Positions 17,401 through 25,669 of a DNA stretch of 64,000 nt are shown here, piece by piece. A program made the translations under genes and the position numbers. How positions within the stretch are numbered: the first letter of the stretch is position 1; each line of letters starts with the position of its first letter. The notes under the pieces are model-generated. The model did not search any database and was not told the origin of the DNA. It saw only the letters and a program-made list of their open reading frames with translations. The stretch is taken from NCBI GenBank assembly GCA_029202545.1, contig CP119311.1:2232001-2296000 (forward strand). Direction: 5' to 3'. The DNA is from Candidatus Pseudobacter hemicellulosilyticus (GTDB taxonomy: Bacteria > Bacteroidota > Bacteroidia > Chitinophagales > Chitinophagaceae).

Positions 17401-18886
17401 CCCCAACGGCACTATAGGTAACAGGTCCGGGATGCTGCCCGGTACGGGTAACGCCATTGCCGAAATCCCATTCATAACGCGCCACCCCATCCAGGGCAGT
17501 CACACTTGGAACGGCTGTATACGTATAACCGGAGGGGCCAAGACAGCCCCCACCGGGAGCATTGGAGATCCTGACCACGGGCTCCACTATCCTGACGAGG
17601 CTGTTCTGCGTAATGGTATTGGTACAACCTCTTTTGTTGGTAATGGTCAGCGAAACAGGATAATATCCTTCGGCAATATATTCATGACCGGGATGTTGCT
17701 GGGTAGAAGTATTTCCATCGCCAAAATCCCAAAGCCAGCTGGTGGAACCATTGGAGCGATCCTGGAAATTAACGGTCAGCGGGGGTTTACAGGACCTGTT
17801 ATTGGTGGCGCCAAAAGGAACCGGTGGCGGCGGCGCCACATAGAGCGGCTTTGTCACAGAGTCCGTACAATGTGCATAGGTATTGATCAGCTTAACGGTA
17901 TAATTGCCAGCAACGGTATAAGGAGCGCTGGCGCCATTGAGCTGGTCGGATTCCGAGCCATTGCCAAAACGCCAGATAGAGCTGACCGGCGTCTGACCGG
18001 AAGCATTCTGGAAACTGGCAGTTCCATCCAGGCAGATGGTATCGGGGCCGGAAAAATTGGTCGCTGTACCGTTGACAGTAATAGGGCGCTGGATAGTATT
18101 GACGCAGCCGTATTCGCTGGTGGCTTTGAGCGTGATGGTATAGTTGCCGCTGGCGGGGTAGGACGTGGTTGGCGTAGCGTCGGTTGAGCTGCTGCTATTA
18201 CCCAGGTTCCATTCATAGGTGAGGCGGCCGGGGCCACTGGTCAGGTTACTGAAGTTAACGGCAAAAGGCGCCTGGCAGGTAGCAGGCAGGCTGACATCAA
18301 ATTCAGGTTTTATACTGCCCAGCACACGGATATAGCGGCCCTGGGTACGGGCAGCCTGACAGCCTGTGCTGCTGGTCACCCTGAGAGAAACAGTATAGAA
18401 TCCTTCTGTGGTGTAGGTTTTGGAAGGACTTTGCTGCGTGGATGTGGTGCCATCGCCAAAATCCCATTCCCAGCTGACCAGGTTGCCTACCTGGGAGGAG
18501 CTGTTATCAGTAAAGCGGATGTCCGCAGGAAGACAGGCTACGGTTCTGTCAGCTCTGAATCCTGCAGACGGTGATGGATTGACGGTGATCAGGCCTGTTT
18601 TGGTAATACCGTGGGTGCCATCTCCGTTCTGTACCACCAGGGATACAGAATAGGTGCCTGGCTGGCTGTATGCTACCGTTGGATTTTGCTGGTTGGAAAA
18701 CTGGCCGTTGCCAAAATCCCAGCTCCAGAATTTAGGACTACCTGAAGATTCATCCCTGAAACTAACGCTGATAGGCGAGCATCCCGACACCCTGTTGGCG
18801 GAAAAGGCAGCTACCGGCGCCTGGGCATAGGTTCCCAGGGCCAGGCAAAGGCCTATCAGCAGGCAATAACAATTTTTTTTCGACAT
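14498..18886 (-). CDS. Giant PKD-repeat surface protein with T9SS type B sorting domain
   Basis: About 1462 residues from the ATG at 18886 (a frame extension to 18901 adds five non-conserved residues). After a signal peptide ending GTYAQ come about 15 tandem PKD-like domains, each with a WxWDFGDG-type strand and a YxxPGxYxVxL-type strand. Several are degenerate, for example ELEPG and DLAGG near the C-terminus. The last 95 residues, from NYFVPNSFSPNGDGRNDVFYPRG minus its ends, are the gliding-motility C-terminal domain (CHU_C, type B). The protein should be exported by T9SS and held at the surface as an adhesin or polymer-binding filament. It is the middle gene of three. Confidence 0.92.
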   Translation of the reverse strand: MSKKNCYCLLIGLCLALGTYAQAPVAAFSANRVSGCSPISVSFRDESSGSPKFWSWDFGNGQFSNQQNPTVAYSQPGTYSVSLVVQNGDGTHGITKTGLITVNPSPSAGFRADRTVACLPADIRFTDNSSSQVGNLVSWEWDFGDGTTSTQQSPSKTYTTEGFYTVSLRVTSSTGCQAARTQGRYIRVLGSIKPEFDVSLPATCQAPFAVNFSNLTSGPGRLTYEWNLGNSSSSTDATPTTSYPASGNYTITLKATSEYGCVNTIQRPITVNGTATNFSGPDTICLDGTASFQNASGQTPVSSIWRFGNGSESDQLNGASAPYTVAGNYTVKLINTYAHCTDSVTKPLYVAPPPPVPFGATNNRSCKPPLTVNFQDRSNGSTSWLWDFGDGNTSTQQHPGHEYIAEGYYPVSLTITNKRGCTNTITQNSLVRIVEPVVRISNAPGGGCLGPSGYTYTAVPSVTALDGVARYEWDFGNGVTRTGQHPGPVTYSAVGEYTLTLKVTTTGGCEETLTLPRGIRVGLPPTVNYSMTNAAGAGITEACVGESVHFHDMSTGRTTNGWEWDFGDGETATEKNPQHRFAKPGTYTVTFIGFNNRCGGTPMTKTILVKPPMAAFSYAVTCDNQRRVTFTNESDADPAYGPYTYSWEFSDGTTQPGSTTPLVKTFGALGSYSAKLTASNGTCTHSSAQNIELVGEEARFTVDKPVVCRDIPSSLTANPANPANIIEYLWTIGTEAPAPGAQTITPSFTQPGVYPVTLRITDINNCRNDVTIADAITVTGPTAEFGTTALTGCANTPVLFTDRTSSVTPISKWTFDFGDGKPASTFTSAPLQYAYTDTGKFQVTMTVEDQQGCQHSYTQPDLLHITRPLAGFRSDYTSICPRTNIQFTDTSKGIGLSYSWDFGNGSTSTEQHPRYAYPVDDGKFSVSLLVRDANGCTNTASFTDYITVVKPKPAFDIADTTTICPPLETKFTFRGQDYESFYWEFGDGESSTLTDPFHFYNNYNINGAPYQAKLVLIGYGGCEESLTSPVSIYNPNTFTQISYSPTTACDSLTVHFNLLTPPSTTYSFQFADGGVNNNQETSFSHFYANPNYYNPRVILTDQQQCVVTVGGPTTVRIHGAPILFGMDQKKFCDEGTVYFTDYTQQRQDPIRTRTWELEPGVFSSEKNPVHHFTTPGTYYVRLRMETDNNCRSEKTDTVRVYRTPDLSITGDDIACINETFPLQGTLAVPDTAITWKWDLAGGGSAGNTDRVSASYGSTGQYTVQLEATNLLGCKDNTSKQITVAPQPVINILNNPTIALGSSINLPVTYGPDIVRYTWTPVTDLNCTDCATPLASPRKTITYQVAVEDQNGCTNSSEVTVSVVCNEENYFVPNSFSPNGDGRNDVFYPRGKSISRISSMRIFTRWGEMVYEKRNFNSNDATAGWDGTFKGKPANADVYIYIVEFICNNSAIIPVKGDLMLMR

Positions 18887-18947
18887 GTAAAAGTTGATCA
18901 CGGGTTATTTTTAACAACACGCACAATCGACTTTCAAAGGATACGGA

Positions 18948-21900
18948 TCAGCGGATCAGGGTTACATTGCCTTTTTCTGTAAAAACGGTGTTGTTTTCGC
19001 AAACAACTTCCAGCGTATAGATATAAACATCCTGCGGGGCTCGCTGACCGTTATGAAGGCCAGTCCAGCCCTTTGTGGCGTCATTGGCCGCAATATTCGA
19101 TTGCTGGTAAACGAGATCGCCCCAGCGGTTGAAGATGCGGAATGAACGGATACTGAATACGCCTTTGCCTCTTGGATAGAATACGTCATTGTGTCCATCT
19201 GAGTTGGGCGTAAATGTATTCGGGATGTAAAGGTTTGCGTTGTTGCAAAATACGAAAAGAGACAATACGTCACGCGTTACACAGCCTCCTGCATTACTTG
19301 CTTCAATCGTGTACGTTGTACTCTGCTTGGGGGTAGCCACAGGGTTAGGACAGTCATTGCAGCTCAACCAGTTGGCCGGCGTCCATTTAATACTGGTAAC
19401 GTCCGGTGAAACCTGTGTTTTCAGGTTCACGGAATAGCCCACACCCACCTGCTGGTCTTCACCGGCATTTATCACAGGATAAGTATATACTGTCATTGGT
19501 ACATAAGCCGTGTCCGTAAAACATCCATTGTCATCATGGCCTACCACCTGGTAGTTGACCGTGCTGAGCGGTTTTGCCTTGGGCTGGTTGCTGGCTGGAT
19601 TGTCCAGTCCCGCAGTCGGGTACCAGGTATACAACTCTGCGCCGGAGGCAAAAAGTTGCACCACTTCGCCCTGGCAGAGGGTATCTCCCTTATGCGCCTG
19701 TATGGTAAAAGGTTGTTTCACAGTAATAAGGACAGAATCCCTGGCTTCGCATCCAAAATTGTTCTTTGCCTGCACATAGTACCGCATATCACTCAAAGGT
19801 GATGCCAAAGGTGTGGCGCAATCGGTACAATTCAAGCCGGTGGACGGCGACCAGGAATACTGGGTAGCGCCACTGGCACTGATAGTAGTGCTTGCTTCGC
19901 GGCAGATGGTCTGGTCCGGTCCCGCATCAATGGGGGGCAGGGGGTAGGCTTCCACTGTTTTCTCAACGGTATCTGCGCATCCCTCGGCGTTGGTGGCTAT
20001 CAGCTTAACAGTATATTTTCCTGCTGTTCCATAGGTGATGGCGGCAGGATCCTGGATATTGGCCGTGGTCCCGTTGCCAAAGTCCCAGCGCCAGTCAAGG
20101 GGCGTAGTGGGATCGGGCCGGGTCAGCCCGCCGCGGAACTGCAGCTGGGCCGGGATACAGGCGCCATCAGGGCTTTGGATAACAGCGTCCGGGCTGGCCA
20201 CCACTTTTACCGGTACCGGCAGGGTGACGCGGTCGGTACAGCCGATCCGGGTGGTCACCGTCAGCGCCACCGCATAGCTTCCTGACCTGTTGAACAGGTG
20301 GGTTGGATTGCGCACAGTAGAAGTACTACCGTCCCCAAAGACCCAGCTATACCCGGTGATCAGGTCATTGCTGACGCTGGCATCCGTGAAGCTCACCTGG
20401 CCTTCATCACAGATCAGCTGTTTGTTGCTGGTGAATTTGGCATCCACTCCATAAATGGTGATGGGGTCCTTACCGGTGATAGGCACCCGGCAGCCCTGGG
20501 GATCTTCCAGGATCATCTTGGGCAGGTAAATGCCCCTGTTGGTATACTCGTGGCTATTGGTAGACCGGTTGGTCTCATCAATGGCGCCGTCATTGAAATC
20601 CCAGATGAAGCGGGCGACATCCATGGTAGAACCGGTGAACTGAATGGTAGTAGGTTCGCAGCCCTCTGTTTTGTCGTACGAGAAAGTACCCCGGGGGCCT
20701 TTCACTTCAATGGTCTGGAAGGCTGAGTCCTGACAACCACCGGGACTGGTGATCAGCAGTTTGGCCCGGTAGGTACCGGGATAGGTATAGAAGTGCTGCG
20801 GGCTTTCCAGCAAGGAAGTATTGCCGTCCCCAAAGAACCATTCGATCTTATTATAATTTTTGGCCTGGTGGGTGAATTTCACCACCAGCGGCGGGCAGGA
20901 TGTAAAGTTATCGCTCACGGTAAAGGCGGCCACCGGATCACGGATCACGATATAGGCGGGTCTGGTCATGGAATCACTGCAACCGTACTGGTCTCTCACT
21001 ACCAGTTTTACGGTGTAGTCGCCCTCGGCTGTATACCGGTGAGTGGGCTGGACGGCTGAAGAGCTGTTGCCATCACCAAAGGTCCACTCATAAGTGGGGC
21101 TGGTGGCCACGGTCTCATTGAGCATCCGGACAGGCTTGTCTATGCAGGAGGCCAGGTCGGGGGAAGAGAATTTTACCACCGGACGGGAGATGGTCACGGC
21201 ATTGGTGATGGATTTGGTATTGGAGCAGCCCTTGCCGTCAATGACGGTGAGCTTAACGGTATATACACCGGGAGTGGTATAGGTATGCTGAAAAGGCGGT
21301 GCGGTGAAGTCCTGTACAGTGCCATCACCAAAATCCCAGCGCCAGGTCTGTATGGCATTGACCCCATCATCGGTGGAGAGATCTGTAAAAGCCACATTGG
21401 CATCCGGACAGAGGGCTGTACTGGCGGGCCTGAAATTAGCGGTAGCGCCGTTCACGCGGATATAGTCCGTCCTGGTCAGCGTATTAGTACAGTTGTTCTT
21501 ATCGGATACAATCAGTGTGATAGTATAGAAGCCGGATTCGCGGAAATTGTATTGGACAGAGGGCCCGCTGGGATTGGCCACCATGGTAGCGCCGCGCATG
21601 ATATTCCAGGTATAGGCGTTGATATTCTGCGGGTTGCTGTTGATGGCGTTCAGGGTGATATTGGTCCCTTTACAGACCTCAGTAGCGCTGGCGCTGAAAT
21701 CGGCCTTTTCATTATAGACTGTGATCTGCCGGGTCCTGGTATAACTGCAGGAACCGTTGGTTACGGTGAGCTTAACGGTATAGGTTCCCGGCTGTGCATA
21801 GGAATGGGAAGCGCTCTGACTGGTAGCCGTATTCCCATCGCCAAATTCCCAGAACCAGGTCTTGGCGTCAATAGACCTGTCCACAAAGCCACGGGCCAGG

Positions 21901-23783
21901 CGGCTGGTACAGCTCATGGTAACGTCAAACTTGGCAATCGGGGCCAGGATGCGGACTACCCGCTGCTTAATAATGGTATCAGCGCAGCCATTGCTCCAGG
22001 CAATCAGCCGGACATTGAAAGTGCCGGTATCCTGGTACAGGTGACCGGGGTTTTTCTGGGCGGAAGAGCCGCCATCGCCAAATTGCCAGAGCCATTTGTC
22101 GATCCTGCCGGCGCCGGTGGTCAGGTCAGTGAAAGCAACCGTGGTGCTGGCGCAGGTCAGGGGGGGATTGAGGCTGAAGTCTGCATTGGGTTTGGAACCC
22201 ACTTTTACAGAATCCTTTGCCTGAATAGTGCCCTGGCATCCGCTCTGGGTAGTGTATTCCAGCCTTACCGCGTAAGTGCCGGGCTGGGTGTATTCATGGA
22301 GGGGGCTCAGGCCGGTGGCGCTGCTGCCATCCCCGAAATACCAGGTATAGCTGGCTATGGGATCAATGGTCTTTACCTTGATCTGGGGTTTGAACCGGTA
22401 AGGGATACAACCTTCCAGGGGAAGGTTCTCAATGCTGATCTCCGGTACCTGGATCTTTACAAAATCTTTTTTAACGAGGGTGTCCGGGCAGCCTGCTGCG
22501 TTAAACGTGATCAGGGTTACCGTATAGCTGCCTGTATCCCGGTAAGCATGCTGCGGGTTGGGATCGGTGGAACTGCCGCCATCTCCAAACAACCATTTAT
22601 AGGTAGCCTGGCCGCCAGGGGTCTGTACGGTAAAGTTGACGGTATGCGGGGCTGAACAGCCGGTATTATTGGTGGAACTGAAAGTAGAACTGAGTTTGGC
22701 CAGGACCTGGATAGGTTTGGTGATGGAATCCTTACAGGCGCCAAAGTCATTGACCAGCTTAACGGTATAGTTGCCGGCAGTAGTAAAGACCTTTTCTGCA
22801 TTGATATCGGTCAGGGTAGTGCCGTCACTGAAACGCCAGACGGCACTGGCTGGTATGGGGGTAGAGGTATTGGTAAAACTGGCGGGCGTACCGGCGCAGA
22901 TGGTGGCCGGTGCGCTGAAGTTGGAAGTAACAGTACCTATATTAATAGCATTGGTCTTAATCAGGGAATCTACACAGCCTGTGCTGTTGCGGACATAGAG
23001 CTTGACGGTATAACTACCGGTGGCAGCATAGGAATGGGTGGGGCTGGGATCAGTGGAGGTATTGCCATCCCCAAATTGCCATTCATAGGTGAGCGTGCCG
23101 GTGCCGGTACTCCTGTTGGTGAATTTGATCTGGGCGGGCGGTTTACAGTTATTGGGGGTGGAGAAGCTGAAATCAGCTTTTACCCCTTCCTGCAGGCTGA
23201 TATAATTGGTCTGGGTGAGGGTCTTCTCACAGCCGTTGCTATTCCTGATCCGCAGGGACACGTTGAAATTCCCTGCGTTCCGGTAGGTATGTTCCGGATT
23301 TTGATCGGAGGAAAAGGTGCCATCACCAAAATCCCACTGCCAGCTGACAGTATTCCCGCTGCCCGGGTCGGAGGCATCCGTGAACTTGATGGCCTGCGGG
23401 TAACAGCCGGTGGTGGAGGACGCCGAGAAATTCACGGTGGGATTGGCGTAGACCGTAATGTAGCCTACTTTTTCCACGGTGCTGCTCTCGGTGCCGTTGC
23501 TGACCGTCAGTTTAATGGCGTATGTACCTGGATTAAAATAAGTGGCAGCAGGATGCTGCAGGTAGGAGATGGTCCCATTGCCAAGGTCCCATTGCCAACT
23601 GGTTGGATTACCTGTTGACTCATCTGTAAAGCGCACAAGCACCGGGGCACAACCTTGCACGGAGTTGGCCGAAAAGGATGCTGACAATTGGGCAATAAGC
23701 TCCCCTTTACCCAAAAAGATGGTAATCAAGGAGGTAAGTACGACATAACGTACGGCATGACGTGCAATGAGGTATTCCCTCAT
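18948..23783 (-). CDS. Giant PKD-repeat surface protein, paralogue of its neighbour
   Basis: 1611 residues with a signal peptide (to about residue 33, ending GELIAQ), about 15 PKD-like domains (clearest: DFGDGTFSSDQNPEHTY and FGDGSSATGLSPLHEY), then three Ig-like segments. Each segment begins near a motif like AGPDQ or AHKGDTLCQG, and CTDCATPLASP occurs both here and in the neighbour. A type B T9SS sorting domain closes the chain (YIPNTFTPNSDGHNDVF). The two genes are clearly tandem duplicates that have diverged. This is the first gene of the unit; a hairpin (23851-23880) and a perfect -7 box (23906-23913) lie upstream. Confidence 0.92.
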   Translation of the reverse strand: MREYLIARHAVRYVVLTSLITIFLGKGELIAQLSASFSANSVQGCAPVLVRFTDESTGNPTSWQWDLGNGTISYLQHPAATYFNPGTYAIKLTVSNGTESSTVEKVGYITVYANPTVNFSASSTTGCYPQAIKFTDASDPGSGNTVSWQWDFGDGTFSSDQNPEHTYRNAGNFNVSLRIRNSNGCEKTLTQTNYISLQEGVKADFSFSTPNNCKPPAQIKFTNRSTGTGTLTYEWQFGDGNTSTDPSPTHSYAATGSYTVKLYVRNSTGCVDSLIKTNAINIGTVTSNFSAPATICAGTPASFTNTSTPIPASAVWRFSDGTTLTDINAEKVFTTAGNYTVKLVNDFGACKDSITKPIQVLAKLSSTFSSTNNTGCSAPHTVNFTVQTPGGQATYKWLFGDGGSSTDPNPQHAYRDTGSYTVTLITFNAAGCPDTLVKKDFVKIQVPEISIENLPLEGCIPYRFKPQIKVKTIDPIASYTWYFGDGSSATGLSPLHEYTQPGTYAVRLEYTTQSGCQGTIQAKDSVKVGSKPNADFSLNPPLTCASTTVAFTDLTTGAGRIDKWLWQFGDGGSSAQKNPGHLYQDTGTFNVRLIAWSNGCADTIIKQRVVRILAPIAKFDVTMSCTSRLARGFVDRSIDAKTWFWEFGDGNTATSQSASHSYAQPGTYTVKLTVTNGSCSYTRTRQITVYNEKADFSASATEVCKGTNITLNAINSNPQNINAYTWNIMRGATMVANPSGPSVQYNFRESGFYTITLIVSDKNNCTNTLTRTDYIRVNGATANFRPASTALCPDANVAFTDLSTDDGVNAIQTWRWDFGDGTVQDFTAPPFQHTYTTPGVYTVKLTVIDGKGCSNTKSITNAVTISRPVVKFSSPDLASCIDKPVRMLNETVATSPTYEWTFGDGNSSSAVQPTHRYTAEGDYTVKLVVRDQYGCSDSMTRPAYIVIRDPVAAFTVSDNFTSCPPLVVKFTHQAKNYNKIEWFFGDGNTSLLESPQHFYTYPGTYRAKLLITSPGGCQDSAFQTIEVKGPRGTFSYDKTEGCEPTTIQFTGSTMDVARFIWDFNDGAIDETNRSTNSHEYTNRGIYLPKMILEDPQGCRVPITGKDPITIYGVDAKFTSNKQLICDEGQVSFTDASVSNDLITGYSWVFGDGSTSTVRNPTHLFNRSGSYAVALTVTTRIGCTDRVTLPVPVKVVASPDAVIQSPDGACIPAQLQFRGGLTRPDPTTPLDWRWDFGNGTTANIQDPAAITYGTAGKYTVKLIATNAEGCADTVEKTVEAYPLPPIDAGPDQTICREASTTISASGATQYSWSPSTGLNCTDCATPLASPLSDMRYYVQAKNNFGCEARDSVLITVKQPFTIQAHKGDTLCQGEVVQLFASGAELYTWYPTAGLDNPASNQPKAKPLSTVNYQVVGHDDNGCFTDTAYVPMTVYTYPVINAGEDQQVGVGYSVNLKTQVSPDVTSIKWTPANWLSCNDCPNPVATPKQSTTYTIEASNAGGCVTRDVLSLFVFCNNANLYIPNTFTPNSDGHNDVFYPRGKGVFSIRSFRIFNRWGDLVYQQSNIAANDATKGWTGLHNGQRAPQDVYIYTLEVVCENNTVFTEKGNVTLIR

Positions 23784-23850
23784 AAGATAGTGGATTTAGA
23801 CTACTGACTTTTGTTGTGGTTGGGTAAGCGATCTAACCTTGTAAAGGGAA

Positions 23851-23880
23851 GATAGCATTCTCCGTTACAGGAATGCTATC
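23851..23880 (-). repeat. Perfect inverted repeat in the leader of the PKD operon
   Basis: GATAGCATTC and GAATGCTATC are perfect 10-bp arms around a 10-nt spacer. The repeat lies 68 bp upstream of the first PKD gene and downstream of the predicted -7 box, so it would form a hairpin in the 5' untranslated RNA. There is no T run, so it is not a standard terminator; it may be an operator or an mRNA-stability or attenuation element. Confidence 0.7.
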
Positions 23881-23905
23881 AATGTGGTGCCATCCCTATA
23901 ACGGA

Positions 23906-23913
23906 CAAACTTA
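23906..23913 (-). promoter_or_regulatory. Bacteroidota -7 box for the PKD/PorP operon
   Basis: The minus strand reads TAAGTTTG, a perfect TAnnTTTG match, about 120 bp upstream of the ATG at 23783. No clean TTTG is present at the -33 distance. Confidence 0.4.
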
Positions 23914-24000
23914 CACATTTAGTTTGCTGACCTTAATAAACATTAAATATTATTAAAAGGTTGCATGTGGAAAAAAATACACAATACTTGAATGCGGGCA

Positions 24001-25509
24001 TTAGAAATTGTAGATGCCCTGGTATTTTTTATGGGCATATTGCATGAAGTGATTGATATTCAATTGTTCACCGCTTATTTCCGTACTTAGTGCCTCGCTG
24101 GTCCATCGGCGGCCATGCCTGTGAACGGCCAGTCGCAACCATTGCAGAAGGGGATCAAAATCTCCGGTAACAATTTGATCATCCAGGTTGGGCAGGGCCT
24201 GGCCTGCGGTATTATAGAACTGGGCGGCATAGAGACTGCCCAGGCTGTAGGTGGGAAAATAGCCAAAACTGCCATGGCTCCAGTGAACATCCTGGAGGCA
24301 GCCCTGTTTGTGGTCCGGCACCCGGATACCGAGGTAATGCTGGTACTGCTGGTTCCAGTAGGCGGGGATATCGCTGGTCTGGATAGACCCTTCCAGGAGT
24401 AGTTTCTCCAGCTCGTAGCGGATCATGATATGAAAATGATAGGTCAGCTCATCCGCTTCGGTGCGGATCAGGGAGGGCTGTACCTTATTGATGCCTTTAT
24501 AAAATTCTTCTGTGCTCACTTTACCCAGCTGTTCGGGGAAATAGCCCTGCAATACCGGGAAATAGCGCTGGCAGAAAGCCAGGCTCCGGCCAACGTGGTT
24601 CTCCCATAACCTCGACTGGGATTCATGGATGGTATAGGAGGCTGGTTCGCCCAGGGGCAGGCCATAGGCTTCTTCCGGCAGTCCCTGCTCATAGAGGGCA
24701 TGGCCCAGCTCATGGATAGTACTCCAGACCATATTGCTGAGGTCCTGCTCATCCACCCGGGTGGTGATGCGCACATCCCGGCAGTTGAAATTGACAGTGA
24801 AAGGATGTTCAGAGAGGTCCTGCCGGCCTGCTTCCAGGTCGTACCCCATTTCCTTCAGCAACTGCATGCCGAAGGCCCATTGCTGCTCGCGGGGGAAATG
24901 CTGGCGCAGGAAGCTGTCATCCACCTGCGGGCGGTCCCTGATCAGGTCCAGCAATTCTTTCAGGGGCTGGCGGATCCTGTTGAAGCCGGCATCCACCTGC
25001 TGTACCGTAGCGCCTTTGTCGTGGTCATTCAATAAGGCGTCATACAGGTGCTGATCAAAGCCCAGCTGTTCGGCTTCCTGTTTTTTAAGTATTACCAGGC
25101 TGTTGAGCGCCGGGGCGAAGCGGCTGAAATCATTGGCCTTCCTGGCTTCCAGCCAGCTATGGAAACATTTGTTGACGGTTTCCGTCATTTCCCGGACAAA
25201 AGCTGCACTGAATTTTTTCTGCCGGTTGTAATCTTCCAGCGTGAGGGTCACATTCAGCTGCTGTTCCGGGGAAAGATCAGCCCGTTCCGACAGTTCCCGC
25301 AGGAGCCCGCCCAATTTATCGTCTGTAAAAAAGAGATGTGCTGTTTCTGAAAGGGTAGCTATCTGCTGACCCCGGATAGCGGCGCCTTTGGACGGAAGGT
25401 AAGTTTCCTGGTCCCATTGCAGCAGGGCGGATGCATAGCGGAGATCAGCGACCTTTCTGAGAGAACTGCAATAGTCCTGGTACAATGCGGAAGTTGCCAT
25501 CCTTGTCAT
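24001..25509 (-). CDS. Carboxypeptidase M32 (thermostable carboxypeptidase type)
   Basis: This 502-residue zinc metallocarboxypeptidase removes C-terminal amino acids from peptides. The motif IHELGHALYEQG near residue 265 is the HExxH zinc site of M32; the downstream glutamate ligand is expected in HESQSRLWENHVGR, and GIRVPDHKQGCLQDVHWSHG is the conserved M32 C-terminal substrate stretch. The N-terminal SALLQWDQETYLP is also family-typical. No signal peptide, so it is cytoplasmic. Start is either the ATG at 25509 or the one at 25500. It is a single gene. Confidence 0.93.
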   Translation of the reverse strand: MTRMATSALYQDYCSSLRKVADLRYASALLQWDQETYLPSKGAAIRGQQIATLSETAHLFFTDDKLGGLLRELSERADLSPEQQLNVTLTLEDYNRQKKFSAAFVREMTETVNKCFHSWLEARKANDFSRFAPALNSLVILKKQEAEQLGFDQHLYDALLNDHDKGATVQQVDAGFNRIRQPLKELLDLIRDRPQVDDSFLRQHFPREQQWAFGMQLLKEMGYDLEAGRQDLSEHPFTVNFNCRDVRITTRVDEQDLSNMVWSTIHELGHALYEQGLPEEAYGLPLGEPASYTIHESQSRLWENHVGRSLAFCQRYFPVLQGYFPEQLGKVSTEEFYKGINKVQPSLIRTEADELTYHFHIMIRYELEKLLLEGSIQTSDIPAYWNQQYQHYLGIRVPDHKQGCLQDVHWSHGSFGYFPTYSLGSLYAAQFYNTAGQALPNLDDQIVTGDFDPLLQWLRLAVHRHGRRWTSEALSTEISGEQLNINHFMQYAHKKYQGIYNF

Positions 25510-25669
25510 ATGCGGGAAATTTTTGGGTGGTAAAGATCAGGAAATATTCAGATAAGCGGGCAGAAAGGAAAACGGGTGTAAAAGTTAACGCCCTTAACAA
25601 TTGATCGGTAAAAATTTCCCGATTTTAGCGGATAAAGCCATTAATTTGTTGTTATAAGAAGAGCTATCC

